In this document: positions 1-6,295 of the stretch, one piece after another
Numbering within the stretch: the first letter of the stretch is position 1
How the letters are laid out: each line of letters starts with the position of its first letter
Assembly (NCBI GenBank): GCA_003645115.1
Contig: QNEG01000097.1
Span: forward strand, 1-6,295
Source of the DNA: a bacterium
Lineage (GTDB): Bacteria; UBP14; UBA6098; B30-G16
Length of the DNA: 6,295 bases
Reading direction: 5' to 3'
Position numbers and translations under genes: made by a program
The notes under the pieces: generated by a model
Databases searched by the model: none
What the model saw: only the letters and a program-made list of their open reading frames with translations
What the model was told of the DNA's origin: nothing

Positions 1-63
1 TACGAGGCTGTCAAGGAGCAAGTTAAGGTATTATTGTCCGCTGAAACTGGAAAGAAAAAATAA
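1..63 (+). CDS. C-terminal end of an unidentified upstream gene (5' partial)
   Basis: The frame is open from the first base and ends in two consecutive TAA stops (61-63 and 64-66). It encodes 20 residues, YEAVKEQVKVLLSAETGKKK. The first 14 look like an amphipathic helix and the end is a lysine-rich tail. This is too short to assign a family. In many Bacteroidetes the gene directly upstream of sprA is ruvA, whose protein also ends in a small helical domain, but no diagnostic RuvA residue is visible here, so that link is context-based inference only. The gene is co-oriented with sprA and separated from it by 147 bases, so co-transcription is possible but not shown. The reality of the coding end is supported by the same strand, the tandem stops and the abrupt drop in GC right after them. 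Confidence 0.55.
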   Translation, partial: YEAVKEQVKVLLSAETGKKK

Positions 64-210
64 TAATTAATGAAAAAATTCCTTGATTGAAATGCGATTT
101 TATATTTTTTGTAAAAAATGCTTGCGGTATTGCAATAATATTTTTTATTCATATTGGAAACGATTTTATCATATTCAGGGGGAAACTTTTGAAAAATATG
201 CTCACAGATT
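64..210 (+). promoter_or_regulatory. AT-rich leader region upstream of sprA, no clear promoter motif
   Basis: This 147-base gap is strongly AT-rich, with stops in the sprA frame at 88-90, 112-114, 136-138 and 190-192, so the gene cannot extend further upstream. It presumably holds the sprA promoter or leader. Candidate -10-like hexamers are TATATT (101-106) and TATCAT (167-172), but neither has a good -35 partner at 16-18 bases. A near match to the Bacteroidetes -7 element (TAnnTTTG) at 103-111 has one T too many. A short perfect palindrome TATTGCAATA lies at 128-137. A weak hairpin can form from TTGC (122-125) and GCAA (132-135), flanked by A6 (113-118) and T6 (141-146) runs. It could be a poor terminator for the upstream gene or simply AT-rich chance. 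Confidence 0.3.
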
Positions 211-291
211 ATGGGCAAAAATCAGAGGTTATCGAATTTGAGGAAATTCCTACTTTTACATATCCTATTTGCGATAGGTATGGTTTCTGGA
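211..291 (+). other. Predicted signal peptide of SprA
   Basis: Residues 1-12 carry K3, R6, R11 and K12. They are followed by a hydrophobic run, FLLLHILFAIGMVSG (13-27), and then WWR. This is the charge and hydrophobicity pattern of a Sec signal peptide, as expected for an outer-membrane protein, and it supports ATG 211 as the true start. The cleavage site is not obvious: cleavage near VSG (25-27) is possible but is not a strong AXA motif. Confidence 0.6.
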
Positions 292-3200
292 TGGTGGCGA
301 CCGAGTCTGATTCAAAACGAGCGGCGATATTTTATGCCTACTCGCCGGCGTCTGGAACCACACCCTATCCAGATTGCTAAACCCCTGTGCATACTTTCTT
401 ATGATAGATTGCCAGTTCGAAGATGGACTGAAGTGGATTTCGGATTGGGAATGGTGTTTATTTATGAAACTGTGAATGGAGTGGAAATTTATGCGCCTCG
501 CGCTGTGCCCATAGACTCTTTTCTCGCATATATGCAGTGGGATATCCAGCGATTGAAAACTGCTGTTATGGAAGCAGAGAAGAAAGAAGGAACCGATTTG
601 AAAATCGATGTGGGACTACCACCTGAAATCGAGGGATTTATCGGCGAAGGTGGCGCCGGTCTTCAGGTGAATGGTTCATACAAAATCTCCCTTTCCGGAC
701 GAAGTGAATGGTCGGACAGACAGGCTTTTTTCGGCAGTAAATGGCCTCAACTGCAAATGGAACAACAATCTAATTTCAGGATTACTGGAACTATTGGCGA
801 GAAAATCCGAGTTCAAGTAGATCAAGATAGCAACCGAGAAACCGACCTCGAAAATACAATAAACATTAAATATACTGGCGAGGAAGACGAAGTAGTTCAA
901 TCTATCGAAGCTGGAAATACCACTCTTTCTCTTTCCGGTGCATCACTGATTGGATATAGCGAAAATATTCAGGGACTTTTTGGAATAAAAAGTATATTTC
1001 AGGTGGGCGATTGGAACATAACCGCTATCGCCAGTCAAGAAAAAGCAAATACCGAAACTCGCACATTTCGACCGACCGCAGAAAGTGAGCCTATTAGAAT
1101 TTACGATTGGGACTATTGTAGAAGAACTTATTACTGGATGGGCGACGAATATCTCGACTTTAATCCACAGGGGGATTCTATTACATTTTTCCGAGCATAT
1201 TATGCAAATGGCGGAACTTCCAATGACCCTAATTCAGTATTCGGCTATGCGATGGTGAACGCGCCATCCAATGAATCTGAAATTCCACCATCAATAACCG
1301 AGGGTGATAGCATAGAACCCGGTTATTTTGTCAAAATTAATGATGCCGATTATCAATTGAACAGGACTCAAGGATGGTTCAGATTAAATTCGCCAGCTGG
1401 CAGAGATGATATTCTGGCTATTAGGTATATAGTCCGTCATTCCGATGGAAGTTATGACACTGTGGGAATTCTATCATCGGAAGACTCTACTTTTTACCTA
1501 AAAATGATAAAACCCTCTAATCTACAGCCCGACCATCCTTGCTGGGAATATGAGTGGAGAAATGTATATTACCTGAATAAATCTGACATCCGATTAGAAG
1601 AGACATTTATAAAACTATTCCGTCGATATGGAACAGATACATTGCAGACATTACCGGATAATGCCAATGTGTATTTAATTTCTTTGTATGGTATGGATAG
1701 TGAAATGCTGAATGGCGATCCCGGTTCGGATGGATTCGTTGACCAGATAGTGGATTTTATCGACCCAGCTCGAGGAGAACTAATTTTTCCGGTGCCACAT
1801 CCATTCGATCCCGGCAGCTTGGATATCGCATTGTGCCCGGAATTGGCAAATTTTCCCGATACATTGCGGAATCCCAGTATCTATAATTCCACATTATCTT
1901 CTGACTGGGAACAAAATAGTAGTTGTTATCTATATGTGGAGACCAAAGGTTATTCCACCATACAACATTTAGGTGCGTTTAATGTAATCCCCGGCAGTGA
2001 AGTAGTGACATTAAATGGTGAGAAATTGAAAAAAGATGTAGATTATAGGATATATTATGATATTGGGCAGATACACTTTATATCGGACAAAGCTCGCGAC
2101 CCCAATGCAAATATTCAGGTCACTTTCGAGGCTCAACCATTCTTGTCGATGCAGCAGAAGACATTGCTGGGGTCTCGAATACAATATGAACTGGGTGAGG
2201 ATTCTTGGTTCGGTATTACTGGACTATACAAAAGCGTGACTACTCCCGAGCGACGACCTCGTGTGGGCGGTGAACCATCCAGAGCATTTATGTGGGATAT
2301 CGACTTGAGATTGGCACAGGAAATACCATTCCTGACTTCAGCAATCGATGCACTTCCTCTTCTGCAAACCGATTCGCCATCCAAAGCAGTGCTTACACTG
2401 GAAACCGCTCAATTGTTATCTAATCCCAATACACTGGGGAAAGCATATATAGACGATTTCGAGGGAAGTAAGGCTACCGACCCGATATCTATTACCAGAA
2501 CCACCTGGACACTGGGAACTATTCCCTACGACTATGATGAACACCCACGAGCGAGAATAATCTGGTATAATCCCTACGATAAGGTTCCAGTGAATGATAT
2601 CTGGCCCAATCGCGATGTTCGTTCGGAGGAAAGCACTACCGATGTCCTGAAAATCGAATATTATGATACCACCACTTATTCACCCGATACCAGCGCCTGG
2701 GCGGGAATTATCCAATATCTCAATCCCGCATATCACGACCAGCAGAATTCACAATTTTTCGAGATATGGGTAAAAGGCGATGAGGGAATCCTTTGCATCG
2801 ATATGGGGAAAATTTCCGAGGATATCAATGGGGATGGAGAATTAGACACCGAGGACCAGGAAATAGGCGGTAGAAGAGACAATATCCTTGCTCCCGATGA
2901 AGATACCGGAATCGATGGTATTCCTAATGAGGATGAATTGGAAAATTATCTGGAATTAGCTGGAGCGTGTTATTCTGGGAGGAGCGCGACGCAACAAGCG
3001 GGTGCATTCCAGACGTTAAATCCCACTCGTGACCCCAGCGACCCCAGTGGCGATAATTGGGCATATCCAAGTGAACGAGATTATGACCGAATAAATGGGA
3101 CAGAAGGCAACATCAATGACCTTGTGGGAACTCGTAAACCGGATACCGAAGACTTAAATCGTGATGGAGTTTTAGGCTTGTCGAATGACTATTTCGAATA

Positions 3201-6135
3201 TCAAATCGACCTTTCATCCGCGCATTTCGAGGTTCCTGGAACTCGCTCCTCTCACGGATGGAGATTATATAGAATTCCACTTCAAGATTCGGTGTTCACT
3301 TTCGTGGAGGATGGCAGAATATGGCATCGAACAGAAATCGGCAATCCAGACCTATCACAGATTAAATACATCCGCTTGTGGTTGACCGGGGTTAGTTCAG
3401 ATACCATAGATGTGCAGATAGCTCAAATGGGATTTGTAAGAAACCATTGGGAAGAATATTTCGACCATTTCGAAGTGGCAGTGAAAAATACTCACCAAGA
3501 CCTCGATTATTATCCTCCCGAGGGAGCCGGTGGTGAAAGAAATCCTACTACTGGTGAGGAACTGGCAGAGCAATCGCTGGTGTTAAAGTATAAATATCTA
3601 CCACCATTGGATACGGTATATGCGGTAAAGACTTTTATGCAGGATAGAGCAGAGGATTATACCCAATACAAAAAAATGACTATGTGGGTGAATTTTCACG
3701 ATACCACTGGTGGTGAGGAACCACCGCCGATTCTATTTCTCAGAATAGGCGATAATCAAGGCAATTATTATGAATATCAAACCACACAGCTGGACACCGG
3801 CTGGGCAGAGAATAATAAAGTAGTTATCGAATTCGACTCACTAACCGCATTCAAGGAACAATACCAACGCTCTATCGAGGATACCACAGTGCCTGATATG
3901 GATAGTGTAAAATTGGCAAGCCACGGTAATGGGTATTATATAATTCGAGGTAATCCCTCATTGACCAATGTAACTATGTTTCAACTCGGGATAATAAATC
4001 CCGACCAGAATTTTCCTATCTCTGGCGAGGTCTGGTGCGATGAATTGATGGTTGAGGATGTTCGCACCGAGGACGGAAGAGCATATAAAGGTGAATTCAC
4101 TCTCACCGCCGCCGATTTCGCCAGTTTTGTGGCAACTGTTCAACAAAGTGACGATGATTTCCACGGACTAACTCAAACCAATAGAAGGTCCTCATATTAT
4201 AGCAGTTATTCTTCTTCCTCAACAACTACAAGAAGTAAAAAATTGACTCAGAATTATAATTCCAATTTCGCACTGGGGAAATTTTTTCCCATTCGTGTAG
4301 GGGTGAATCTTCCGCTTTCTTTATCCTATAGACACGAAATTTCTATCCCCAGATTCAAGACCAATTCTGATGTATTCCTGCCGGATTCTCTGCGCGATAT
4401 AGAAAAAACGGTAACCGAGAACTGGAAGGCGTCATTGATGGGAATCGGAGTATCGCCGCAAGACCCATCGCCGATAGTGAATTTGTTGGTGGTGCCTAAT
4501 AGATTATCGTATAGCTGGAGTAAAACCGAGGGTTATTCTCCCACTTATCCGGTGGATAATTCTACCAATTACACAATTCAGCACCGATACGATATCTCGC
4601 CCAAATCTGATGCTGGGAGATTCATAATTCGTGATGAGAAAAAAGACAGCTCCGGCAGAGGAATCGGCGGAGAAATGGCGATAAGCTATATCCCTTCTAA
4701 AGTAGCTTTTTCTACATCGGTCAATGAGACAAAGAATTATAAACTTCACAATTATGGCACTGTGACCGAAGATTTCCGAAGGAACTTGAACCATCAGACT
4801 CAATTGCAGTATAAACCGGTTAAGACGGTGACAGCGGATTTCTCCATAAATTTAGATAGAGACATTCATATGGCGGATTGGTTTCAACTGGGACCGCCGG
4901 TAATTTTCGGGAAACCCGAGCGAAAAACTATCAATGATGGGATTCATTGGCGCCCGATGATGTTAAATTGGCTGGACCAGAATTATGACGCTACTTCCAC
5001 TTATTCGGAAAATACCCGCTCGCAAAGTAGTGGAGCGTTTGGACAGGTATCACAAAACCGCACATTTAAGGCGGATTATACTGTTAAATGGCGAGAATTA
5101 ACCGGCGAAGCCGGAGGCGGACGAAAAAAAGGCGCCAGCGGCACAGCGGGCATTAGCGATAATATGAAAAATATACTCTCAAAACTGGACAATTTACGAA
5201 TCACTTACAACTGGAATGGAAATATCACCGCGCCAAATTTATCTCGTCGCCCGGGACATTCGTTCCAGTTCGGTTTCACCAGCGACCCCGATGTCCCATT
5301 GGTGCAAACTACCACCGGTGTGCAAAATCCCACCGAAAAGTTGACCGACAAGTTCGATATGTCCACCGGTTATTCATTCCCTTATGATATAAAAGTAGGA
5401 GCGAGATATAATTACACTGTGACAAAAACAATGAGCACCTCACAAAATACGAAGATAGTTGACCAAACATTCCCCGACCTGACTGCTCGGTGGGGATTCT
5501 TCAAGAATCTTGGGTTAATCAAGAAATTCGCAAATTCGGCATCGGCAAATAGTGGATGGTCTCATAGGAAGAGTAAAAATTATACTGCTGATTCACTAAA
5601 TCAAGTCACGACGAGCGATAGATTCAATCCACTTATTGGGATGAGTTTTAGTATGAAAGGCGGATGGACACTTGATTTACGATTCAACTGGGAATATCAG
5701 GTTCAGGAGACTTACACCGGTGCTTACATAAGTTATTCCGGAACGGATAGGAAAACATTCGAGGTGATTGCAAAATATACACTTCGAGCACAACAGGGAA
5801 TAAAAATACCTTTGCTCGGCAAAATTACTCTGGACAATACATTGAATTTGATATTGAATGTTTCATATAATACAAATTTAAATCAAAGTTGGACATCTGG
5901 CGACCCTACAAAATCGCGGTCTTTGAATAGAGGTAAATTGAGTATCAAACCACAGGCGAGATATAACCTGTCCCGCAATGCTGTGGCGGGAATAGAAATA
6001 GAAATTTCCGAGGATAAAGATAAAATTATCGACAATACCAATCATATCAGAGATGTGAAAATTTGGGTTCAATTCCAATTCGGTGGTTCGCGAGGAATTG
6101 GAAGTGGATATCCATCACGACCAGGCGGAATATAA
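211..6135 (+). CDS. sprA: SprA/Sov-family outer-membrane translocon of the type IX secretion system
   Basis: SprA is the giant outer-membrane beta-barrel of T9SS. In Flavobacterium it is a 36-stranded pore with a lateral gate through which folded cargo leaves the periplasm. Seen here, in family order: a basic then hydrophobic N-terminus (1-27); an N-terminal region with YETVNGVEIYAPRAVP (85-100); the block 183-280 (TGTIGEKIRVQVDQD, YTGEEDEVVQSIEAGN, LFGIK, SQEK); WRNVYYL (449-455); FIDPARGELIFPV (516-528); KTLLGS (650-655); GGEPSRAFMWDIDL (686-699); AYIDDFEGSK (745-754); FFEIWVKGDEG (849-859) with GKISEDING (866-874); EVWCDELMVEDVRTEDGRA (1273-1291); a Ser/Tyr/Thr-rich link (1327-1341); then alternating amphipathic strands ending VKIWVQFQF (1949-1957) and a Gly-rich tail. 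At 1974 residues it is shorter than Bacteroidetes SprA (about 2400). ATG 211 is the first start after the in-frame TGA at 190-192 and gives the signal peptide, but has no Shine-Dalgarno. The frame is intact, with no sign of decay. The family call is firm; secretion competence is inferred. Confidence 0.93.
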   Translation: MGKNQRLSNLRKFLLLHILFAIGMVSGWWRPSLIQNERRYFMPTRRRLEPHPIQIAKPLCILSYDRLPVRRWTEVDFGLGMVFIYETVNGVEIYAPRAVPIDSFLAYMQWDIQRLKTAVMEAEKKEGTDLKIDVGLPPEIEGFIGEGGAGLQVNGSYKISLSGRSEWSDRQAFFGSKWPQLQMEQQSNFRITGTIGEKIRVQVDQDSNRETDLENTINIKYTGEEDEVVQSIEAGNTTLSLSGASLIGYSENIQGLFGIKSIFQVGDWNITAIASQEKANTETRTFRPTAESEPIRIYDWDYCRRTYYWMGDEYLDFNPQGDSITFFRAYYANGGTSNDPNSVFGYAMVNAPSNESEIPPSITEGDSIEPGYFVKINDADYQLNRTQGWFRLNSPAGRDDILAIRYIVRHSDGSYDTVGILSSEDSTFYLKMIKPSNLQPDHPCWEYEWRNVYYLNKSDIRLEETFIKLFRRYGTDTLQTLPDNANVYLISLYGMDSEMLNGDPGSDGFVDQIVDFIDPARGELIFPVPHPFDPGSLDIALCPELANFPDTLRNPSIYNSTLSSDWEQNSSCYLYVETKGYSTIQHLGAFNVIPGSEVVTLNGEKLKKDVDYRIYYDIGQIHFISDKARDPNANIQVTFEAQPFLSMQQKTLLGSRIQYELGEDSWFGITGLYKSVTTPERRPRVGGEPSRAFMWDIDLRLAQEIPFLTSAIDALPLLQTDSPSKAVLTLETAQLLSNPNTLGKAYIDDFEGSKATDPISITRTTWTLGTIPYDYDEHPRARIIWYNPYDKVPVNDIWPNRDVRSEESTTDVLKIEYYDTTTYSPDTSAWAGIIQYLNPAYHDQQNSQFFEIWVKGDEGILCIDMGKISEDINGDGELDTEDQEIGGRRDNILAPDEDTGIDGIPNEDELENYLELAGACYSGRSATQQAGAFQTLNPTRDPSDPSGDNWAYPSERDYDRINGTEGNINDLVGTRKPDTEDLNRDGVLGLSNDYFEYQIDLSSAHFEVPGTRSSHGWRLYRIPLQDSVFTFVEDGRIWHRTEIGNPDLSQIKYIRLWLTGVSSDTIDVQIAQMGFVRNHWEEYFDHFEVAVKNTHQDLDYYPPEGAGGERNPTTGEELAEQSLVLKYKYLPPLDTVYAVKTFMQDRAEDYTQYKKMTMWVNFHDTTGGEEPPPILFLRIGDNQGNYYEYQTTQLDTGWAENNKVVIEFDSLTAFKEQYQRSIEDTTVPDMDSVKLASHGNGYYIIRGNPSLTNVTMFQLGIINPDQNFPISGEVWCDELMVEDVRTEDGRAYKGEFTLTAADFASFVATVQQSDDDFHGLTQTNRRSSYYSSYSSSSTTTRSKKLTQNYNSNFALGKFFPIRVGVNLPLSLSYRHEISIPRFKTNSDVFLPDSLRDIEKTVTENWKASLMGIGVSPQDPSPIVNLLVVPNRLSYSWSKTEGYSPTYPVDNSTNYTIQHRYDISPKSDAGRFIIRDEKKDSSGRGIGGEMAISYIPSKVAFSTSVNETKNYKLHNYGTVTEDFRRNLNHQTQLQYKPVKTVTADFSINLDRDIHMADWFQLGPPVIFGKPERKTINDGIHWRPMMLNWLDQNYDATSTYSENTRSQSSGAFGQVSQNRTFKADYTVKWRELTGEAGGGRKKGASGTAGISDNMKNILSKLDNLRITYNWNGNITAPNLSRRPGHSFQFGFTSDPDVPLVQTTTGVQNPTEKLTDKFDMSTGYSFPYDIKVGARYNYTVTKTMSTSQNTKIVDQTFPDLTARWGFFKNLGLIKKFANSASANSGWSHRKSKNYTADSLNQVTTSDRFNPLIGMSFSMKGGWTLDLRFNWEYQVQETYTGAYISYSGTDRKTFEVIAKYTLRAQQGIKIPLLGKITLDNTLNLILNVSYNTNLNQSWTSGDPTKSRSLNRGKLSIKPQARYNLSRNAVAGIEIEISEDKDKIIDNTNHIRDVKIWVQFQFGGSRGIGSGYPSRPGGI
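808..1035 (+). other. SprA N-terminal conserved block (residues 200-275)
   Basis: Residues 200-275 contain VQVDQDSN, NTINIKYTGEEDEVVQSIEAGN, LSGASLIGYSENIQGLFGIK and GDWNITAIA. The order corresponds to the SprA signature in which a beta-rich stretch leads into a KLxYxGxEDxIIxxIEaGNVSL-like motif and then G-x-x-x-LFGIK. These are among the best conserved residues of the family and, together with AYIDDFEGSK further on, are the main reason for the call. Confidence 0.8.
2446..2472 (+). other. SprA hallmark motif IDDFEGSK region
   Basis: Residues 746-754 read YIDDFEGSK, followed by ISITRTTWTLGTIP (759-772). SprA proteins carry a nearly invariant YIDDFEGs motif followed by a segment ending in W-x-L-A-x-x-P. 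The alignment of both halves at the expected spacing makes this the single most diagnostic site in the protein. Confidence 0.85.
2821..3186 (+). other. Cluster of Asp-rich, EF-hand/TSP3-like putative calcium loops within SprA
   Basis: Three loops fit calcium-binding spacing. The first is D871-x-N873-x-D875-G876-E877-L878-D879-x-x-D882, a good 12-residue EF-hand or dockerin-type loop. The second, 896-908, has the DxDxGxDGIPNxD pattern, like thrombospondin type 3 repeats. The third is D981-x-N983-x-D985-G986-V-L-G989-x-x-N992, again an EF-hand-type loop lacking an acidic last position. Between them lie DPSDPSGDNW (941-950) and INGTEGN (961-967). No flanking helices of a classical EF-hand are evident, so these would be isolated loops in an extracellular or cap segment. 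Metal binding is inferred from residue spacing only. Confidence 0.5.
3031..3048 (+). repeat. Two-copy 9-base tandem microrepeat inside sprA
   Basis: GACCCCAGC (3031-3039) is followed directly by GACCCCAGT (3040-3048), with one mismatch. It encodes Asp-Pro-Ser twice (941-946) within the Asp-rich region. It probably arose by slippage in a tolerant loop and keeps the reading frame. Confidence 0.6.
4186..4233 (+). other. Low-complexity Ser/Tyr/Thr-rich segment of SprA
   Basis: Residues 1326-1341 read RSSYYSSYSSSSTTTR. Eight serines use several different codons (tcc, tca, agc, agt, tct), so the composition is maintained at the protein level and is not a recent DNA repeat. It lies just after the conserved EVWCDELMVEDVRTEDGRA block and before the strand-rich C-terminal third, where it would act as a flexible or surface-exposed connector. 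Confidence 0.5.
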
Positions 6136-6137
6136 TC

Positions 6138-6159
6138 AAGTTAAATTAAATAGTAACTT
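6138..6159. terminator. Weak AT-rich inverted repeat between convergent genes, possible terminator
   Basis: AAGTTA (6138-6143) and TAACTT (6154-6159) can pair as a 6-base stem with a 10-base loop, followed by TTTCT, three bases after the sprA stop codon. The position between two apparently convergent genes suits a shared terminator, but the stem has only one G-C pair and no long T run, so intrinsic termination would be poor. Confidence 0.2.
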
Positions 6160-6182
6160 TCTATGCTCACGAAAAAAATATT

Positions 6183-6295
6183 TCAATTTTCTATCTCCAG
6201 TTTCACTCGGACAAAATTCTGAGTCCCATCATCTGCGGTGATAAGCAAAATCGCCTCGGATGATTCAGACAATGCTGACACAGATAACCATCGAA
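6183..6295 (-). CDS. C-terminal end of a convergent gene, beta-sandwich-like (5' partial)
   Basis: On the reverse strand the frame is open from the window edge to a TGA at 6185-6183, giving 36 residues. They begin RWLSVSALSESSEAILLITA and end DDGTQNFVRVKLEIEN. The other two reverse frames contain stops. Alternating hydrophobic residues (ILLIT; FVRVKLEIE) with an ADDGT turn resemble the last two strands of an Ig-like, cadherin-like or BACON-type sandwich domain, folds frequent at the C-termini of secreted FCB proteins. The stop lies 47 bases from the sprA stop, so the two genes converge. Only the end is visible: the start, family and any signal peptide are off the window. No typical T9SS C-terminal sorting domain ending is recognisable. 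The coding call is moderate; the fold is a guess. Confidence 0.5.
   Translation of the reverse strand, partial: RWLSVSALSESSEAILLITADDGTQNFVRVKLEIEN

Noticed and set aside
70..90. Six-codon frame MKKFLD followed by TGA, possible leader peptide
   Set aside because: It resembles the first residues of a signal peptide and lies in the sprA frame, but it is tiny and four in-frame stops separate it from sprA. No attenuator-type codon run or strong hairpin follows.
87..380. A 97-codon + strand open frame starting at TTG 87 and overlapping the start of sprA in another frame
   Set aside because: It overlaps the sprA signal peptide and N-terminal region by 170 bases. Its hydrophobic start comes from the AT-rich leader, and no family pattern is seen. 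The sprA frame explains the shared region better. The purine tract at 177-183 does precede TTG 189 and ATG 198 in this frame, but nothing else supports it.
211..480. Possible frameshift near the start of sprA because its N-terminus is poorly conserved
   Set aside because: The + frame gives a plausible signal peptide followed by sequence that runs without a break into recognisable SprA blocks; the N-terminal region of this family is naturally variable.
4504..4803. 99-codon reverse-strand open frame inside sprA
   Set aside because: It lies wholly antisense to a coherent SprA region, has no ribosome binding site or recognisable motif, and is typical of a shadow frame. The same applies to other reverse frames within 676-900, 2133-2384, 3958-4164 and 5878-6078.
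6163..6222. Short + strand frame beginning ATGCTCACGAAAAAAATA after sprA
   Set aside because: It stops after 19 codons and overlaps the better-supported reverse-strand coding end. No ribosome binding site is visible.
229..6294. Excess of the tetramer TCGA, about 39 by eye where roughly 24 would be expected
   Set aside because: Most occurrences come from the favoured codon pairs atc-gaN and ttc-gaN (Ile/Phe followed by Asp/Glu) in an Asp/Glu-rich protein. They are dense before 3910 and sparse after, following protein composition. No ordered spacing suggests a functional site.

Overview
This window is almost entirely one gene. A 1974-codon open reading frame on the + strand (211-6135) encodes a very large outer-membrane protein that I identify as a SprA (Sov) homologue, the translocon of the type IX secretion system (T9SS). 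The call rests on a colinear series of family blocks: a block around residues 217-280 containing YTGEEDEVVQSIEAGN and LFGIK, an NVYYL block near 451, KTLLGS near 650, GGEPSRAFMWDIDL near 686, AYIDDFEGSK at 745-754, QFFEIWVKGDEG with GKISEDING at 848-874, DTEDLN near 978, and EVWCDELMVEDVRTEDGRA near 1273. They are followed by about 600 residues of beta-barrel-like sequence.

Organism: T9SS and SprA mark the Fibrobacteres-Chlorobi-Bacteroidetes (FCB) superphylum and allied candidate phyla. The protein is several hundred residues shorter than typical Bacteroidetes SprA (about 2400 residues). It also carries Asp-rich, EF-hand-like loops (871-908 and 981-992) that I associate with SprA from FCB lineages outside Bacteroidetes. 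Base composition is moderate to AT-rich, roughly 40-45% GC by eye. I infer a T9SS-bearing FCB candidate lineage (Cloacimonetes, Marinimicrobia, KSB1 or WOR-3-like) rather than a classical Bacteroidetes, but one gene cannot fix the phylum.

Layout: 1-63 is the last 20 codons of an upstream + strand gene ending in tandem TAA stops. 64-210 is an AT-rich leader with no convincing promoter or Shine-Dalgarno site. 211-6135 is sprA. 6136-6182 is a short AT-rich spacer with a weak hairpin. From 6183 to the window end, the - strand reads open as a plausible C-terminal end of a convergent gene with beta-sandwich character.

No RNA gene, CRISPR array, insertion sequence or attachment site was seen. The window does not itself contain an undescribed system; its interest lies in a divergent SprA and in its two truncated neighbours.
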